A stretch of DNA of 64,000 bases from Vicinamibacterales bacterium (GCA_030827135.1 JAURFE010000003.1:200923-264922), one strand, 5' to 3'; positions 16,142-25,372 are shown, numbered from the stretch's first letter. Program-made: numbers and translations. The notes: generated by a model from the sequence alone, not told the origin.

Positions 16142-17052
16142 GATATGTCATCGCCGGCGGGTCGGGATTCCTTGGACAGCCGCTTGTGCACGCGCTGCAG
16201 GCGGGAGGCCACGACGTGGTGGTGCTCACGCGGGGTCGGGCGCTCACACGGGACCGCGTCCGGCATGTGACATGGTCGACTGACACCGGCGCCGATACGG
16301 CCTGGCACCGGGAGGTTGACGGCGCGGATGGGGTCATCAATCTCGCCGGGTCCGGCATTGCCGACAAGCGCTGGAGTACAGCACGCAAGGCAGACCTTCG
16401 CCAGAGCCGCATCAGCGCGACCCGCGCACTGGTCGGGGCGATCCGTGCCGCCACACAGCGCCCCGCCGTGTTCCTCTCGGGATCTGCGGTCGGCATCTAC
16501 GGTCCGCAACCACACGACGGTCCCCCGCTTGATGAGTCGGCGCCCCCCGGCGACGACTTCCTCTCCACACTCGGCGTGGACTGGGAGGCCGAGGCGCAGC
16601 CGGCTGCCGCGCTCGGCTGCCGCGTCGTCATCCTCCGGACGGGCATTGTGCTGGCCCGCGACGGTGGCGCGCTGCAGAAGATGATTCCGCCGTTCCAGTG
16701 CTTCGTCGGGGGCCCGCTCGGGTCAGGCCGGCAGGTGATGTCCTGGATTCATCGCGCCGACTGGATCGAACTGGTGGTCTGGCTGCTGCGTCGGACGGAT
16801 GCCGCGGGTGTGTTTAATGGGACCGCCCCCCAGCCGGTGACCAACGCCGAGTTTTCACGCGCGCTCGGGAAGGCGCTCGGGCGGCCGAGTCTGTTCCCGG
16901 TCCCCGGCTTTGTGCTCAAGCTGGTGGTTGGGGAGATGGCAGGCCCGGCCCTGCTCGCCGGACAACGGGCCGTGCCCAAACACGCACTCGATCTCGGCTT
17001 CACCTTCCAGTACCCCGATATCGACTCAGCGATGAGTGCGGCTGTGCAGTAG
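16138..17052 (+). CDS. TIGR01777 family NAD(P)-dependent epimerase-like protein
   Basis: This 304-residue protein starts with a Rossmann glycine motif (YVIAGGSGFLGQPLVHAL). The family-specific segment INLAGSGIADKRWSTARK follows near residue 63, then a S-R-x-x-x-T-R-A-L region and SAVGIYG. The last 50 residues form the DUF1731-type C-terminal extension found in TIGR01777 proteins (FPVPGFVLKLVVGEMA, then RAVPKHALDLGFTFQYPDI). The family is related to cell-division inhibitor SulA annotations in databases, but that name is not supported by function. The gene overlaps the transporter gene by 4 nt and is followed after 28 nt by the amidohydrolase. Confidence 0.9.
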   Translation: MRYVIAGGSGFLGQPLVHALQAGGHDVVVLTRGRALTRDRVRHVTWSTDTGADTAWHREVDGADGVINLAGSGIADKRWSTARKADLRQSRISATRALVGAIRAATQRPAVFLSGSAVGIYGPQPHDGPPLDESAPPGDDFLSTLGVDWEAEAQPAAALGCRVVILRTGIVLARDGGALQKMIPPFQCFVGGPLGSGRQVMSWIHRADWIELVVWLLRRTDAAGVFNGTAPQPVTNAEFSRALGKALGRPSLFPVPGFVLKLVVGEMAGPALLAGQRAVPKHALDLGFTFQYPDIDSAMSAAVQ

Positions 17053-17080
17053 AATCCCGACACTCGAGGAGGAAATCTTC

Positions 17081-18721
17081 ATGACCAGACGATGGAAGTC
17101 CCTGTTGATCAGTGGTGTGTGTGTGGGCGCGATGGCGGCTGGCGGTGCGCTGCTTCCGGGCGGGGCACAGGTCGAGCTCGAAGCCCAGGCGGGACTGGTG
17201 CCGGCATCGGCCCGCCGTCCGGGTGAAGGCGTCGGCCCGTTCAACCGCATGGTCATTCGCAACGTCATGGTCATCGACGGCACCGGCGGTCCCCCGTTTG
17301 GCCCGATGAATGTGGTCGTCTCCGGCAACAGGATTCAGGCGATTCAGGGGGCGGGCACACCTGGCCTCCGGCCCAGCCCGGCACCAGCCGGACGCGCGGG
17401 CGCTGTGGGCGGCCGCCTGGGCGGCGTGCAGGCCGCTGACCATGAAATCGACGGCACCGGAATGTATCTGATGCCGGGCTTCGTCGACCTGCATGTACAC
17501 GCGGGGGGCGCTCCCAAGAACGCCGAAGCGGAGTACGCGTACAAGTTGTGGCTGGCGCACGGCGTGACGACGGTGCGCGGTGTGGCCCTCGGGCCCAACC
17601 AGTTCAGCGTCAGTGAACGCGCGCGCAGCGAGAAGAACGAAATCGCGGCGCCGCGCATCTTCAACTGTCAGCGCCCCGGTGGCGGCGACACCCCGGAAGG
17701 CGTCCGCGACTGGGTGCGGCAGAACGCAAACACACTCGACTGCCTTAAGCTCGGCGCCATGGAGCCGGCCGTCATGGAAGCTGTCATCGACGAGGCCCAT
17801 AAGAACGGCCTCGGCACGACGGCGCACCTCCAGCAGGGCGGCGTCGCCCAGATGAACGCGATTGACGCCGCGCGCGTGGGCCTCGACACCGTCACGCACT
17901 TCTACGGTCACTTTGAATCCCTGCTGAAGGACACGGTCGTGCAGGACTGGCCGGTGGACATGAACGCGAATGACGAACAGCACCGGTTCGGGCAGGTCGC
18001 GCGCCTGTGGAATCAGATTCATGAGCCCGGCTCCCCCGAGTGGAAGGCGTACCTGCAGGAGCACGTGAAGCTGGGCACCACGTTTGATCCGACGATGACG
18101 ATCTATTCGGCGGGCCGGGATGTCATGCGCGCGCGTGAGGCGGACTATCACGACAAGTACACCCTGCCGTCGCTGATGGACTTCTACGCGCCCAGCCGCC
18201 GCAACCACGGCGCATACTGGTTCGACTGGACGACACACGACGAGATCGCGTGGAAGAACTTCTATCAGGTCTGGTTCAAGCTGGTGAACGACTACAAGAA
18301 GATGGGCGGCCGGGTGACCACGGGCTCCGACTCAGGCTTCATCTATCAGACCTACGGCTTCGGATACGTGCTGGAACTGGAGATGTTGCAGGAAGCCGGC
18401 TTCCATCCGCTCGAAGTGTTCCAGGCGGCGACCATGAATGGCGCGGCGACGTTGTCGGAATGGCGCAAGCAGCCGGTGGAGTTCGGTGTGGTGAAGGCCG
18501 GCAAACTCGCCGACCTCGTGCTGGTTGATCAGAATCCGCTTCACAACCTGAAAGTGCTCTACGGCAACGGCGCGGTGAAGCTCAACGACGAGACCGAGCA
18601 GGTGGAACGCGTCGGTGGCGTCCGGTGGACCATCAAGGACGGCATCGTCTACGACGCGAAGAAGCTGCTGGCCGATACAGCCGCGATGGTCGAGAAACAG
18701 AAGGCTGAACGGAAGAAGTAG
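17081..18721 (+). CDS. secreted amidohydrolase, imidazolonepropionase-like
   Basis: This 546-residue protein starts at ATG 17081, with an AGGAGG 7 nt upstream; a longer in-frame start at 17036 is inside the previous gene. It has a signal peptide (about 1-30), the small beta-sandwich strand VIRNVMVIDGTGGPP, then the metal site His138-x-His140 in PGFVDLHVHAGG. Later come AHLQQGGVAQMNA and THFYGHF for further metal His ligands and GSDSGF for the catalytic Asp region. Members hydrolyse amide bonds with one or two metal ions. The substrate is unknown. A close paralogue lies 6.7 kb downstream, with the symporter and tricorn peptidase genes between the two. Confidence 0.92.
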   Translation: MTRRWKSLLISGVCVGAMAAGGALLPGGAQVELEAQAGLVPASARRPGEGVGPFNRMVIRNVMVIDGTGGPPFGPMNVVVSGNRIQAIQGAGTPGLRPSPAPAGRAGAVGGRLGGVQAADHEIDGTGMYLMPGFVDLHVHAGGAPKNAEAEYAYKLWLAHGVTTVRGVALGPNQFSVSERARSEKNEIAAPRIFNCQRPGGGDTPEGVRDWVRQNANTLDCLKLGAMEPAVMEAVIDEAHKNGLGTTAHLQQGGVAQMNAIDAARVGLDTVTHFYGHFESLLKDTVVQDWPVDMNANDEQHRFGQVARLWNQIHEPGSPEWKAYLQEHVKLGTTFDPTMTIYSAGRDVMRAREADYHDKYTLPSLMDFYAPSRRNHGAYWFDWTTHDEIAWKNFYQVWFKLVNDYKKMGGRVTTGSDSGFIYQTYGFGYVLELEMLQEAGFHPLEVFQAATMNGAATLSEWRKQPVEFGVVKAGKLADLVLVDQNPLHNLKVLYGNGAVKLNDETEQVERVGGVRWTIKDGIVYDAKKLLADTAAMVEKQKAERKK

Positions 18722-18731
18722 GATTGAGACC

Positions 18732-20054
18732 ATGAGCGAATCGATCGGCTCCACCGGCCCCGGCATGAAACTCCACACCAAGATCCTGCTCGGCCTCGCG
18801 GTCGGGTTGGCTGCCGGTGTGACCACGAACCTGACGGTGGGCGTCGACAACCCCACCGTCGAGTGGGTCAATCGCTTCATTGCGGGGCCGGTTGGGCAGA
18901 TCTTCCTGCGCATGTTGTTCATGGTGGTCATGCCGCTGGTGTTCGCGTCGATCGCCCTCGGCGTCGCGGGCCTCGGCGACATTCGCAAGGTCGGCCGGGT
19001 CGGTGGCAAGGCCATCGCCTACTTCTTCGTCACAACCTGCCTGGCCGCCACGCTCGGTCTGGTGGTCGTCAACGTGATGCGGCCGTGGGAGCGGGTGGCG
19101 CCGGAGACCCGCGTGGAACTGATGGAGCGCTTCGCCGGAGACGCGTCCACACGCGTCGAGGCCGCGGCCACCACGGCGAAGTTCGGCCCCGAGACCTTCG
19201 TCAACATCGTGCCGCGCAATCCAATCGACGCCGCGGCGAAGACGGACATGCTGGCCGTCATCTTCTTCGGTTTGATGTTCGGCGCGGCGCTGACACTGAT
19301 GGCCGTCGAAAAATCGAAACCGATGATCGACTGGCTCGAAGCGCTGAACGAAGTGGTGATCAAGATCATCGGCTTTGCGATGGCACTGGCGCCGTACGGC
19401 GTCGCCTGCCTCATCTTCACGGTGTCATCGCGGTTCGGCTTCGACTTGATGATCGCCGTCGCGGCGTTTGTAGTCACCGTGCTCATCGCGCTGGCCCTGC
19501 ATGTGGTCATCACCCTCTTCAGCATCCTGAAGTTCGGCCTCGGACTGTCACCCCTCGTATTCGTCAACCGGATCAAAGCGGCGCTGATTACCGCGTTTTC
19601 GACCAGCTCCTCCAGCGCCACGCTGCCGACCGGGCTTGAGGTGTCCGAGTCGCAGCTCGGCATCCCACGCAAGGTTGCCGGTTTTGTGCTGCCCATCGGC
19701 TCGACGATGTGCATGAACGGTACGGCGATTTTTGAAGGCATCACCGTCATCTTCCTGGCCGAGATCTTCGGCGTCGATCTGACCATCCCGCAAATGGGTA
19801 TCGTCATGATCATGTCGGTCATTACCGCGATCGGCGCGGCCGGGGTCCCCGGTGGATCCATCCCCCTGCTGGTCGGCATTCTGACGATGTTCGGCGTCCC
19901 CGGCGAAGGCATCGCCATCGTGCTAGGCGTAGACCGCATCCTGGACATGTCGCGCACGACGGTGAATGTGTTCTCCGACCTGACGGCCACCGTGTTTGTC
20001 GCCAAGAGCGAAGGCCAGTGGACGGCGGCGGACGTTCCTCAGCTGAGCAAGTGA
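18732..20054 (+). CDS. dicarboxylate/amino acid:cation symporter (SLC1/DAACS family)
   Basis: This 440-residue protein starts at ATG 18732, 10 nt after the amidohydrolase stop, so it is probably cotranscribed with that gene. MKLHTKILLGLAVGLAAG is the usual N-terminus. The serine-rich hairpin FSTSSSSATLPTGLEVSE and the substrate/sodium motif GSTMCMNGTAIFEG are those of glutamate/aspartate or C4-dicarboxylate carriers. GAAGVPGGSIPLLVG and the Asp-rich helix GVDRILDMSRTTVNV complete the core. An insert of about 40 residues (ERVAPETRVELMERFAG) lies between the third and fourth segments, as in many SLC1 bacterial members. Its place beside exported hydrolases fits uptake of their acidic amino acid products, which is an inference. 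Confidence 0.93.
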   Translation: MSESIGSTGPGMKLHTKILLGLAVGLAAGVTTNLTVGVDNPTVEWVNRFIAGPVGQIFLRMLFMVVMPLVFASIALGVAGLGDIRKVGRVGGKAIAYFFVTTCLAATLGLVVVNVMRPWERVAPETRVELMERFAGDASTRVEAAATTAKFGPETFVNIVPRNPIDAAAKTDMLAVIFFGLMFGAALTLMAVEKSKPMIDWLEALNEVVIKIIGFAMALAPYGVACLIFTVSSRFGFDLMIAVAAFVVTVLIALALHVVITLFSILKFGLGLSPLVFVNRIKAALITAFSTSSSSATLPTGLEVSESQLGIPRKVAGFVLPIGSTMCMNGTAIFEGITVIFLAEIFGVDLTIPQMGIVMIMSVITAIGAAGVPGGSIPLLVGILTMFGVPGEGIAIVLGVDRILDMSRTTVNVFSDLTATVFVAKSEGQWTAADVPQLSK

Positions 20055-20160
20055 GCAGGTGGGCAACTGGGCGGGTGACCCCATCCGCCCAGTTGCCCAG
20101 CCGCCCATCTACCCACCCACCCGCCCACCTACCCACCTACCCACCTGCCCACCTGCCCGG
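20055..20160. repeat. inverted period-8 minisatellite
   Basis: Octamer units of the GGGCGGAT/GGTGGGCA family run one way (20056-20078) and then in the complementary sense as ACCCACCT/GCCCACCT units up to 20160. About ten units can be counted. The two orientations meet in a 14-bp hairpin. Confidence 0.85.
20061..20098. terminator. 14-bp perfect hairpin built from octamer repeats
   Basis: GGGCAACTGGGCGG (20061-20074) pairs with CCGCCCAGTTGCCC (20085-20098) around a 10-nt loop, 7 nt after the symporter stop. No T-run follows. The same left arm occurs in the terminator at 33659. Confidence 0.6.
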
Positions 20161-20161
20161 C

Positions 20162-20167
20162 TACGAT
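20162..20167 (+). promoter_or_regulatory. -10-like TACGAT, leaderless promoter candidate
   Basis: TACGAT ends exactly 8 nt before ATG 20176. The spacer AGCTGCGT is not a ribosome binding site, and the sequence upstream is repeat. Confidence 0.5.
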
Positions 20168-20175
20168 AGCTGCGT

Positions 20176-23100
20176 ATGCGCAGCCGCCTGATTGCTTCAG
20201 CCGCCCTTTTGCTTCTGACACTCGCCGGCCCGTCCGCCCAGGACGCCGGAGAGCCCTTGTGGAACCGATATCCGGCGATTTCGCCTGACGGGTCGCAGAT
20301 CGCCTTCACCTACAAGGGCGACCTGTACCTGGTGCCCTCATCGGGCGGTACCGCGCGGCCGCTGACGATGCATGAGGCGCATGACTTCATGCCGGTGTGG
20401 AGTCCGGACGGGACACAGATCGCATTTGCGAGCGACCGCTACGGCAACTTCGACATCTTCATCATGTCGGCGAAGGGTGGCGAGCCGCGCCGGCTGACGA
20501 TGCACTCGGCGGCGGAGTCGCCGTTCACCTTTACGCCCGACGGCCAGTCGATTGTGTTCGGGGCGGCACGGCAGGACACGGCCGAACATCGTGGATTCCC
20601 GGCCGCGTACATGCCCGAACTGTACCGGGTGCCTGTGGCCGGCGGCCGTGTGACACAGGTACTGACCACACCTGCGGAAGACGTGCAGTACAGCCGGGAC
20701 GGCCGATACCTGATCTACCACGACAAAAAGGGGCAGGAAAACACGTGGCGGAAACACCACGTGTCGGCGGTGACGCGTGACATCTGGGTGCAAGACACGC
20801 GCAGCGGTGCCCATCGAAAGATCACGACGTTCGAGGGTGAGGACCGCAATCCGGTGTTCACCGACAATGACCGCGCGTTTTATTACCTCTCGGAGGCGAG
20901 CGGGTCGTTCAACGTGCACAAGATGAACGTGTCCGGCGGCCAGTCGCAGCAGTTGACGACCTTCAAGGCGCGTCCGGTGCGGTTCCTCACCGCGGCGCAG
21001 AACGGGACGTTGTCGTTCAGCTACGACGGCGCGCTGTACACAATGACCCCGGGCCAGCAGCCCCGCAAGGTGCCCGTGACGATCGCGGCCGATGCGCGCG
21101 CAACCAACGAGCGCATTGTCACAGTGACCGGCGGCGCGAGCGATCTCGCCGTCGCCCCATCCGGCAAGGAAGTCGCCTTTATCGCGCGCGGCGACGTGTT
21201 TGTCACCAGTGTCGAAGGCGGCGTCACGAAGCAGATTACGAAGACCCCGGAAGCCGAGCGGTCACCCACGTTTTCGCCGGATGGCAAGGCGCTGGTGTAT
21301 GCCTCCGAACGCGGTGGACGGTGGCAGATCATCGAAGCGCGGCGCATCAGGGCCGAGGAACTGCACTTCTACGCATCGACACTGATTCAGGAAACCGCGT
21401 TGATTTCAAACGCCGCTGAAAATTATCAGCCGCAGTTTTCGCCGGATGGCAAGTTGCTCGCGTATATCGAGAACCGGATGGCGCTGAAGGTGTACGACAT
21501 CGCGTCGAAGCAGTCGCGCCAACTGCTGACGGACCAGCACCTATTCTCGATGGGCGACCACGATCAGTACTTCCAGTGGAGTCCTGACAGCCAGTGGTTG
21601 CTGTTTGACTACGCGGTGCCTGGCCTCGCGCCGGGCGAGGTCGGTCTTGTGCGGGCCGACGGCACGGGTGGCGTCGTGAATCTGACGAAAAGCGGCTTTA
21701 ACGACTCCCGTCCGCGCTGGATTCTCGACGGCAAGGCGATGTTGTGGTTCAGCAACCGTGACGGCCTCAAGAGTGTGGCGCAGTCGGGCGGTGCACAGGC
21801 CGACGCGTACGGCATGTTCTTCTCGCAGGACGCCTGGGATAAGTTCCGTCTCAGCAAGGAAGACTTCGCCCTGATCAAGGAAGCCGAGGAAGCCAGGACG
21901 AAGGCTGATGCGGCCGCAAAAAAAGACCCCGCCGCGCCCGCGCCGGCCCCGGCCCCACTGACGCTCGAACTCGACGGCGTCGCCGATCGCAAAGCCCGCC
22001 TCACCATCCACTCATCGTCGCTGGGCGACGCGGTGGTCAGCAAGGACGGCGAATCACTGTTTTACCTCGCGCGGTTCGAGCGTGGCTTGAATCTCTGGAC
22101 CACGACGGTGCGCACACGTGAGACCAAACAGCTCGTGGCGCTCAATGCAAACAGCGGCAGCCTCCAGTGGGACAAGGATCAGAAGTTCCTGTACCTCCTG
22201 TCCGACGGATCAATTTCGCGCATTGATCCCGCGAGCGGCAAGCGGGATCCGGTGGGCATCAGCGGCGAGAAGCTGCAGGACCAGGCCGCCGAACGGCGCG
22301 CGCAGTTCGAGTCCGTGTGGCGTCGCACCAAGCAGACGTTCTATACGAAGACGATGCATGGTGTGGATTGGGATGAGGTGAAGCCGGACTATCTGAAGTA
22401 TCTGTCGCACATCGGCAACAGCTACGAATTGTCCGAGATGCTCGCGGAGATGCTCGGCGAGTTGAACGTCTCGCACAGCGGTTCGTCGTACGCGCGCACG
22501 GGCGCCGATCTCGACTCGACAGCCGCCCTTGGAGCGATCTACGACCAGGCCTATCGGGGCGCCGGATATCGGGTGGCTGAGGTCATCAAGGGTGGTCCGC
22601 TCGACAAGGCCGGCATGAACGTCGCGGCGGGATCGATCATTCAGGCGGTCGACGGCGAGGCGGTTGCCGCCGACCGGGACCTCGCGCAGTTCCTCAATCG
22701 GAAGGCGGCGAAGCGTACGTTACTGACGATCGCGGATCCCGCAGGCGCGACGAGGGATCTGGTCGTGATGCCGATCACGCAGGCCGAAGAGGGACGACTC
22801 CTCTACACGCGCTGGGTGAAGCGCAACGAGGCAGAAGTCGAGCGGCTCAGCAACGGCACGCTCGGGTACGTGCATATTCCCGGCATGAATGACGGTGCGT
22901 ATCGCACCACGGTCGAAGAGGTGTTCGGAAAATTTGCATCGCGCAAGGGCCTGGTGGTGGATACGCGGAACAACGGCGGTGGCGACCTGGTTGCCGACCT
23001 CGACATGTTCCTTACGGGCAAGTACTTCTTCGACTACACCACGGACGGTCGCAGCACCGGCTTTGAGCCGAATTTCCGCTGGACCAAGCCGAGCATCGCG

Positions 23101-23409
23101 CTGGCGAACGAGGCCAATTACAGCGACGGCCACTGCTTCGCGTGGACCTACCAGGCGCAGAAGATTGGCCAGCTCGTCGGCATGCCCGTGCCTGGCACCT
23201 GCACGTTTGCAGGGTGGGCGACGCTGCCTGACACGGGCATCCGCTGGGGTGCGCCGCCACTCGGCGTCAAGGATCCGCAGGCGAAGTTCCTCGAGAACTG
23301 GCAGACCGATCCCGACATCCGAGTGCCGCCGACCTACGAAGCCATCAGCAAGGGCAAGGACGAGCAGCTCGAAGCGGCGGTCGCCGCGCTGATGGCACGC
23401 ATCAAGTAG
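20176..23409 (+). CDS. tricorn-like S41 serine protease, exported
   Basis: This 1077-residue protein has a signal peptide (MRSRLIASAALLLLTLAGP). Two beta-propellers built of WD40/PD40-type repeats follow (for example WSPDGTQIAFASDRYGNFDI and FSPDGKALVYASERGG). An acidic/Ala-Pro linker lies near 575-595. The C1 region holds Ser766-His767 in ELNVSHSGSS, a PDZ domain spans about 790-870, and the catalytic C2 domain has NNGGGDLVADLDMFL, Ser983 in NEANYSDGH and Glu1040 in LENWQTDPD. These correspond to the tricorn tetrad Ser, His, Ser, Glu. Tricorn trims oligopeptides to short fragments. Export here points to extracytoplasmic peptide processing. Leaderless start is likely. Confidence 0.95.
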   Translation: MRSRLIASAALLLLTLAGPSAQDAGEPLWNRYPAISPDGSQIAFTYKGDLYLVPSSGGTARPLTMHEAHDFMPVWSPDGTQIAFASDRYGNFDIFIMSAKGGEPRRLTMHSAAESPFTFTPDGQSIVFGAARQDTAEHRGFPAAYMPELYRVPVAGGRVTQVLTTPAEDVQYSRDGRYLIYHDKKGQENTWRKHHVSAVTRDIWVQDTRSGAHRKITTFEGEDRNPVFTDNDRAFYYLSEASGSFNVHKMNVSGGQSQQLTTFKARPVRFLTAAQNGTLSFSYDGALYTMTPGQQPRKVPVTIAADARATNERIVTVTGGASDLAVAPSGKEVAFIARGDVFVTSVEGGVTKQITKTPEAERSPTFSPDGKALVYASERGGRWQIIEARRIRAEELHFYASTLIQETALISNAAENYQPQFSPDGKLLAYIENRMALKVYDIASKQSRQLLTDQHLFSMGDHDQYFQWSPDSQWLLFDYAVPGLAPGEVGLVRADGTGGVVNLTKSGFNDSRPRWILDGKAMLWFSNRDGLKSVAQSGGAQADAYGMFFSQDAWDKFRLSKEDFALIKEAEEARTKADAAAKKDPAAPAPAPAPLTLELDGVADRKARLTIHSSSLGDAVVSKDGESLFYLARFERGLNLWTTTVRTRETKQLVALNANSGSLQWDKDQKFLYLLSDGSISRIDPASGKRDPVGISGEKLQDQAAERRAQFESVWRRTKQTFYTKTMHGVDWDEVKPDYLKYLSHIGNSYELSEMLAEMLGELNVSHSGSSYARTGADLDSTAALGAIYDQAYRGAGYRVAEVIKGGPLDKAGMNVAAGSIIQAVDGEAVAADRDLAQFLNRKAAKRTLLTIADPAGATRDLVVMPITQAEEGRLLYTRWVKRNEAEVERLSNGTLGYVHIPGMNDGAYRTTVEEVFGKFASRKGLVVDTRNNGGGDLVADLDMFLTGKYFFDYTTDGRSTGFEPNFRWTKPSIALANEANYSDGHCFAWTYQAQKIGQLVGMPVPGTCTFAGWATLPDTGIRWGAPPLGVKDPQAKFLENWQTDPDIRVPPTYEAISKGKDEQLEAAVAALMARIK

Positions 23410-23410
23410 T

Positions 23411-23440
23411 TGGCGGATGGGCAGGCGGGCGGCTGGGCGA
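23411..23440. repeat. period-8 minisatellite, short array
   Basis: GGCGGATG-GGCAGGCG-GGCGGCTG-GGCGAC: three to four degenerate octamers starting just after the tricorn stop codon. Confidence 0.65.
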
Positions 23441-23445
23441 CGCAG

Positions 23446-23468
23446 GGCGCGCTGAACTGGAGCGCGCC
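23446..23468. repeat. short palindromic element, GGCGCGCT type
   Basis: GGCGCGCT, spacer GAACTGG, AGCGCGCC: standard 8-7-8 geometry. Confidence 0.85.
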
Positions 23469-23600
23469 ACAGACTGGTAGCGGGTCCTGCCGCCGGCCAG
23501 CCCCATCTGGTGCTCGCCCACATGCACTTCTCACGGGTGAGGGCTCCGCGCCAGACGGGGCGCCCCGTCCGGCGTCACCCGCGTGTCTTGATGTTCTCGT

Positions 23601-23662
23601 AGGGCCCGCTGCACTTGAGCGGGCCTTCACTACATGCAGGGCGCGCTGAACCGTAGCGCGCC
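23601..23662. repeat. pair of palindromic elements with different stems
   Basis: GGCCCGCT-GCACTTG-AGCGGGCC (23603-23625) is followed, after TTCACTACATGCAG, by GGCGCGCT-GAACCGT-AGCGCGCC (23640-23662). The C-G pair in the first replaces the G-C pair in the second at stem position 4. Confidence 0.9.
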
Positions 23663-23710
23663 GACTCCGGAGGAGGCCCGACAACACCACGCTCCGCGCC
23701 ATTCTGACGC

Positions 23711-23742
23711 TCCATCCGCCCATCCGCCCATCCGCCCACCAG
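23711..23742. repeat. period-8 minisatellite (CATCCGCC)
   Basis: CATCCGCC repeated three times, then CACCAGCC. It is the reverse-sense form of the GGCGGATG octamer. Confidence 0.85.
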
Positions 23743-23748
23743 CCCAGC

Positions 23749-23754
23749 TACAAT
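23749..23754 (+). promoter_or_regulatory. -10-like TACAAT, leaderless promoter candidate
   Basis: TACAAT ends 7 nt before ATG 23762 with no ribosome binding site between. Confidence 0.5.
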
Positions 23755-23761
23755 GTGCGCC

Positions 23762-25372
23762 ATGCCCAAACGCACAGCCCTCCTCGCCCTGGTCACAGTT
23801 TTTGCGACCGCTCTGATTTCCGCCCAGCAGCAGCAGCCGGCCCCGGCACGACCTGGCGGCATCGTCCCCGCACCTGACCGACGCGCTGATGAAGGCGCTG
23901 GACCGTTCCAGACGATGGTCATCAGGAGCGTGATGGTGATCGACGGCACGGGCGCGCCACCGTTCGGGCCGATGGACGTGGTCATCGAGAACAACCGCAT
24001 CGCGGCGATCCGCAGCGCGGGCACGCCGGGCATGCCGCTGCAGCCGAATCGTCCGCCGAAAGCTCAGCACGAGATCGACGGCACGGGCATGTATCTGCTG
24101 CCGGGCTTTGTGAACCTGCACATGCACGTGGGCGGGACGCCGAAGTCGCCCGAAGCCGAATACACCTTCAAGTTGTGGATGGCACACGGCGTGACCTCGG
24201 GCCGCGGCGTGGAACTGGGTCCGCAGGCGTATGCGGCGCCGGAGAAGGAACGGTCCGCCAAGAATCAGATCGTCGCACCGCGCATCTTCAACTATCAGCG
24301 TCCGGGCAACGGGTGGACGCGCGGACCGGTCACGACACCCGAGATGGCGCGCGAGTGGGTGCGGTGGTGCAAAGAGAACGGCATCGACGGCATGAAGCTC
24401 GTCGCGTATCCGCCGGCCATCATGGCGGCGTTGCTCGACGAAGCGAAGAAGGTCGGTTTCGGTTCCACCGCGCACCTCGAGCAGCGCGGTGTCGCACAGA
24501 TGAACGCGCTCACCGCCGCAAAGCTCGGCCTGGGCACGGTTACGCACTTCTACGGTCACTTTGAAGCACTGCTCAAGGACTACGAGATTCAGCCGTGGCC
24601 CGCGCAGATGAATTACAACGACGAGTACTACCGCTTTGCGCAGGTGGCTCGTCTCTATGACAAAACCTACGAGCCGGGTTCTCCGCAGTGGAACGAGTAC
24701 CTCGCGGAACACGCGAAGCTCGGCACCATCTTCGACCCCACGATGACGGCGTACGCAGCCGGTCGCGACGTCATGCGCATGCGCAATGCCGACTGGCATG
24801 ACAAGTACACGCTGCCCACGCTCCACGACTTCTATCGTCCCGACCGCAACAACCACGGCTCCTACTTCTTCGACTGGACGCTCGACGATGAGATCCACTG
24901 GCGCCGGTTTTACCAGCTCTGGTTCCGCCTGCTGAACGACTACAAGAAGATGGGCGGCCGGGTCACGGCGAGCGACGACGCGGCGTTTATCTACAACACG
25001 TGGGGCTTCGGCTACATCCACGAGCTGGAATTGATGCAGGAAGCCGGGTTCCATCCGCTCGAGGTCATTCGCGGCGCGACGATGCACGCAGCCGAAGCGC
25101 TGCATGAACCCTACGGCAAGGAGATCGAGTTCGGCATCATCCGTGCCGGCATGCTCGCCGACATGTTCCTGGTGGATCAGAATCCGCTGCAGAACCTGAA
25201 GGTGCTCTACGGTACCGGCGCAGTCCGTCTGAACGATGCCACTAATCAGATCGACCGCGTGGGCGGCGTGCGATGGACGATCAAGGACGGCATCGCCTAC
25301 GACGCCAAGAAGATGCTGGCGGATGTCGCGGCCATGGTGGAGAAGCAGAAGGCCGAGCGGGCAAAGCGCTGA
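23762..25372 (+). CDS. secreted amidohydrolase, paralogue of the 17081 gene
   Basis: This 536-residue protein has a signal peptide ending near ALISAQ. The domain order equals that of the upstream paralogue: VIRSVMVIDGTGAPPFGPMD, metal site His120-x-His122 in PGFVNLHMHVGG, then AHLEQRGVAQMNA, THFYGHFEALL, ASDDAAFIYNTWGFGY and a C-terminal LADMFLVDQNPLQNLKVLYG. Differences include F-V-N-L-H for F-V-D-L-H and S-D-D-A for S-D-S-G near the catalytic Asp, suggesting a changed substrate. Its stop TGA overlaps the apparent start of rsmE. It heads a transcription unit with rsmE and the MATE gene. Confidence 0.92.
   Translation: MPKRTALLALVTVFATALISAQQQQPAPARPGGIVPAPDRRADEGAGPFQTMVIRSVMVIDGTGAPPFGPMDVVIENNRIAAIRSAGTPGMPLQPNRPPKAQHEIDGTGMYLLPGFVNLHMHVGGTPKSPEAEYTFKLWMAHGVTSGRGVELGPQAYAAPEKERSAKNQIVAPRIFNYQRPGNGWTRGPVTTPEMAREWVRWCKENGIDGMKLVAYPPAIMAALLDEAKKVGFGSTAHLEQRGVAQMNALTAAKLGLGTVTHFYGHFEALLKDYEIQPWPAQMNYNDEYYRFAQVARLYDKTYEPGSPQWNEYLAEHAKLGTIFDPTMTAYAAGRDVMRMRNADWHDKYTLPTLHDFYRPDRNNHGSYFFDWTLDDEIHWRRFYQLWFRLLNDYKKMGGRVTASDDAAFIYNTWGFGYIHELELMQEAGFHPLEVIRGATMHAAEALHEPYGKEIEFGIIRAGMLADMFLVDQNPLQNLKVLYGTGAVRLNDATNQIDRVGGVRWTIKDGIAYDAKKMLADVAAMVEKQKAERAKR

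Larger units (their letters stand above)
23410..23761. other. 352-nt gene-free region made largely of repeats
   Basis: It contains octamer repeats (23411-23440 and 23711-23742), three palindromic elements (23446-23468, 23603-23625, 23640-23662) and a promoter-like TACAAT at its right end. The stretch 23470-23600 between them holds nothing I can identify. Confidence 0.7.

Noticed and set aside
23401-23760. Possible CRISPR array because of repeated units near 23.4-23.7 kb
   Set aside because: Units are contiguous octamers or isolated palindromes without regular unique spacers, and no cas genes are near.
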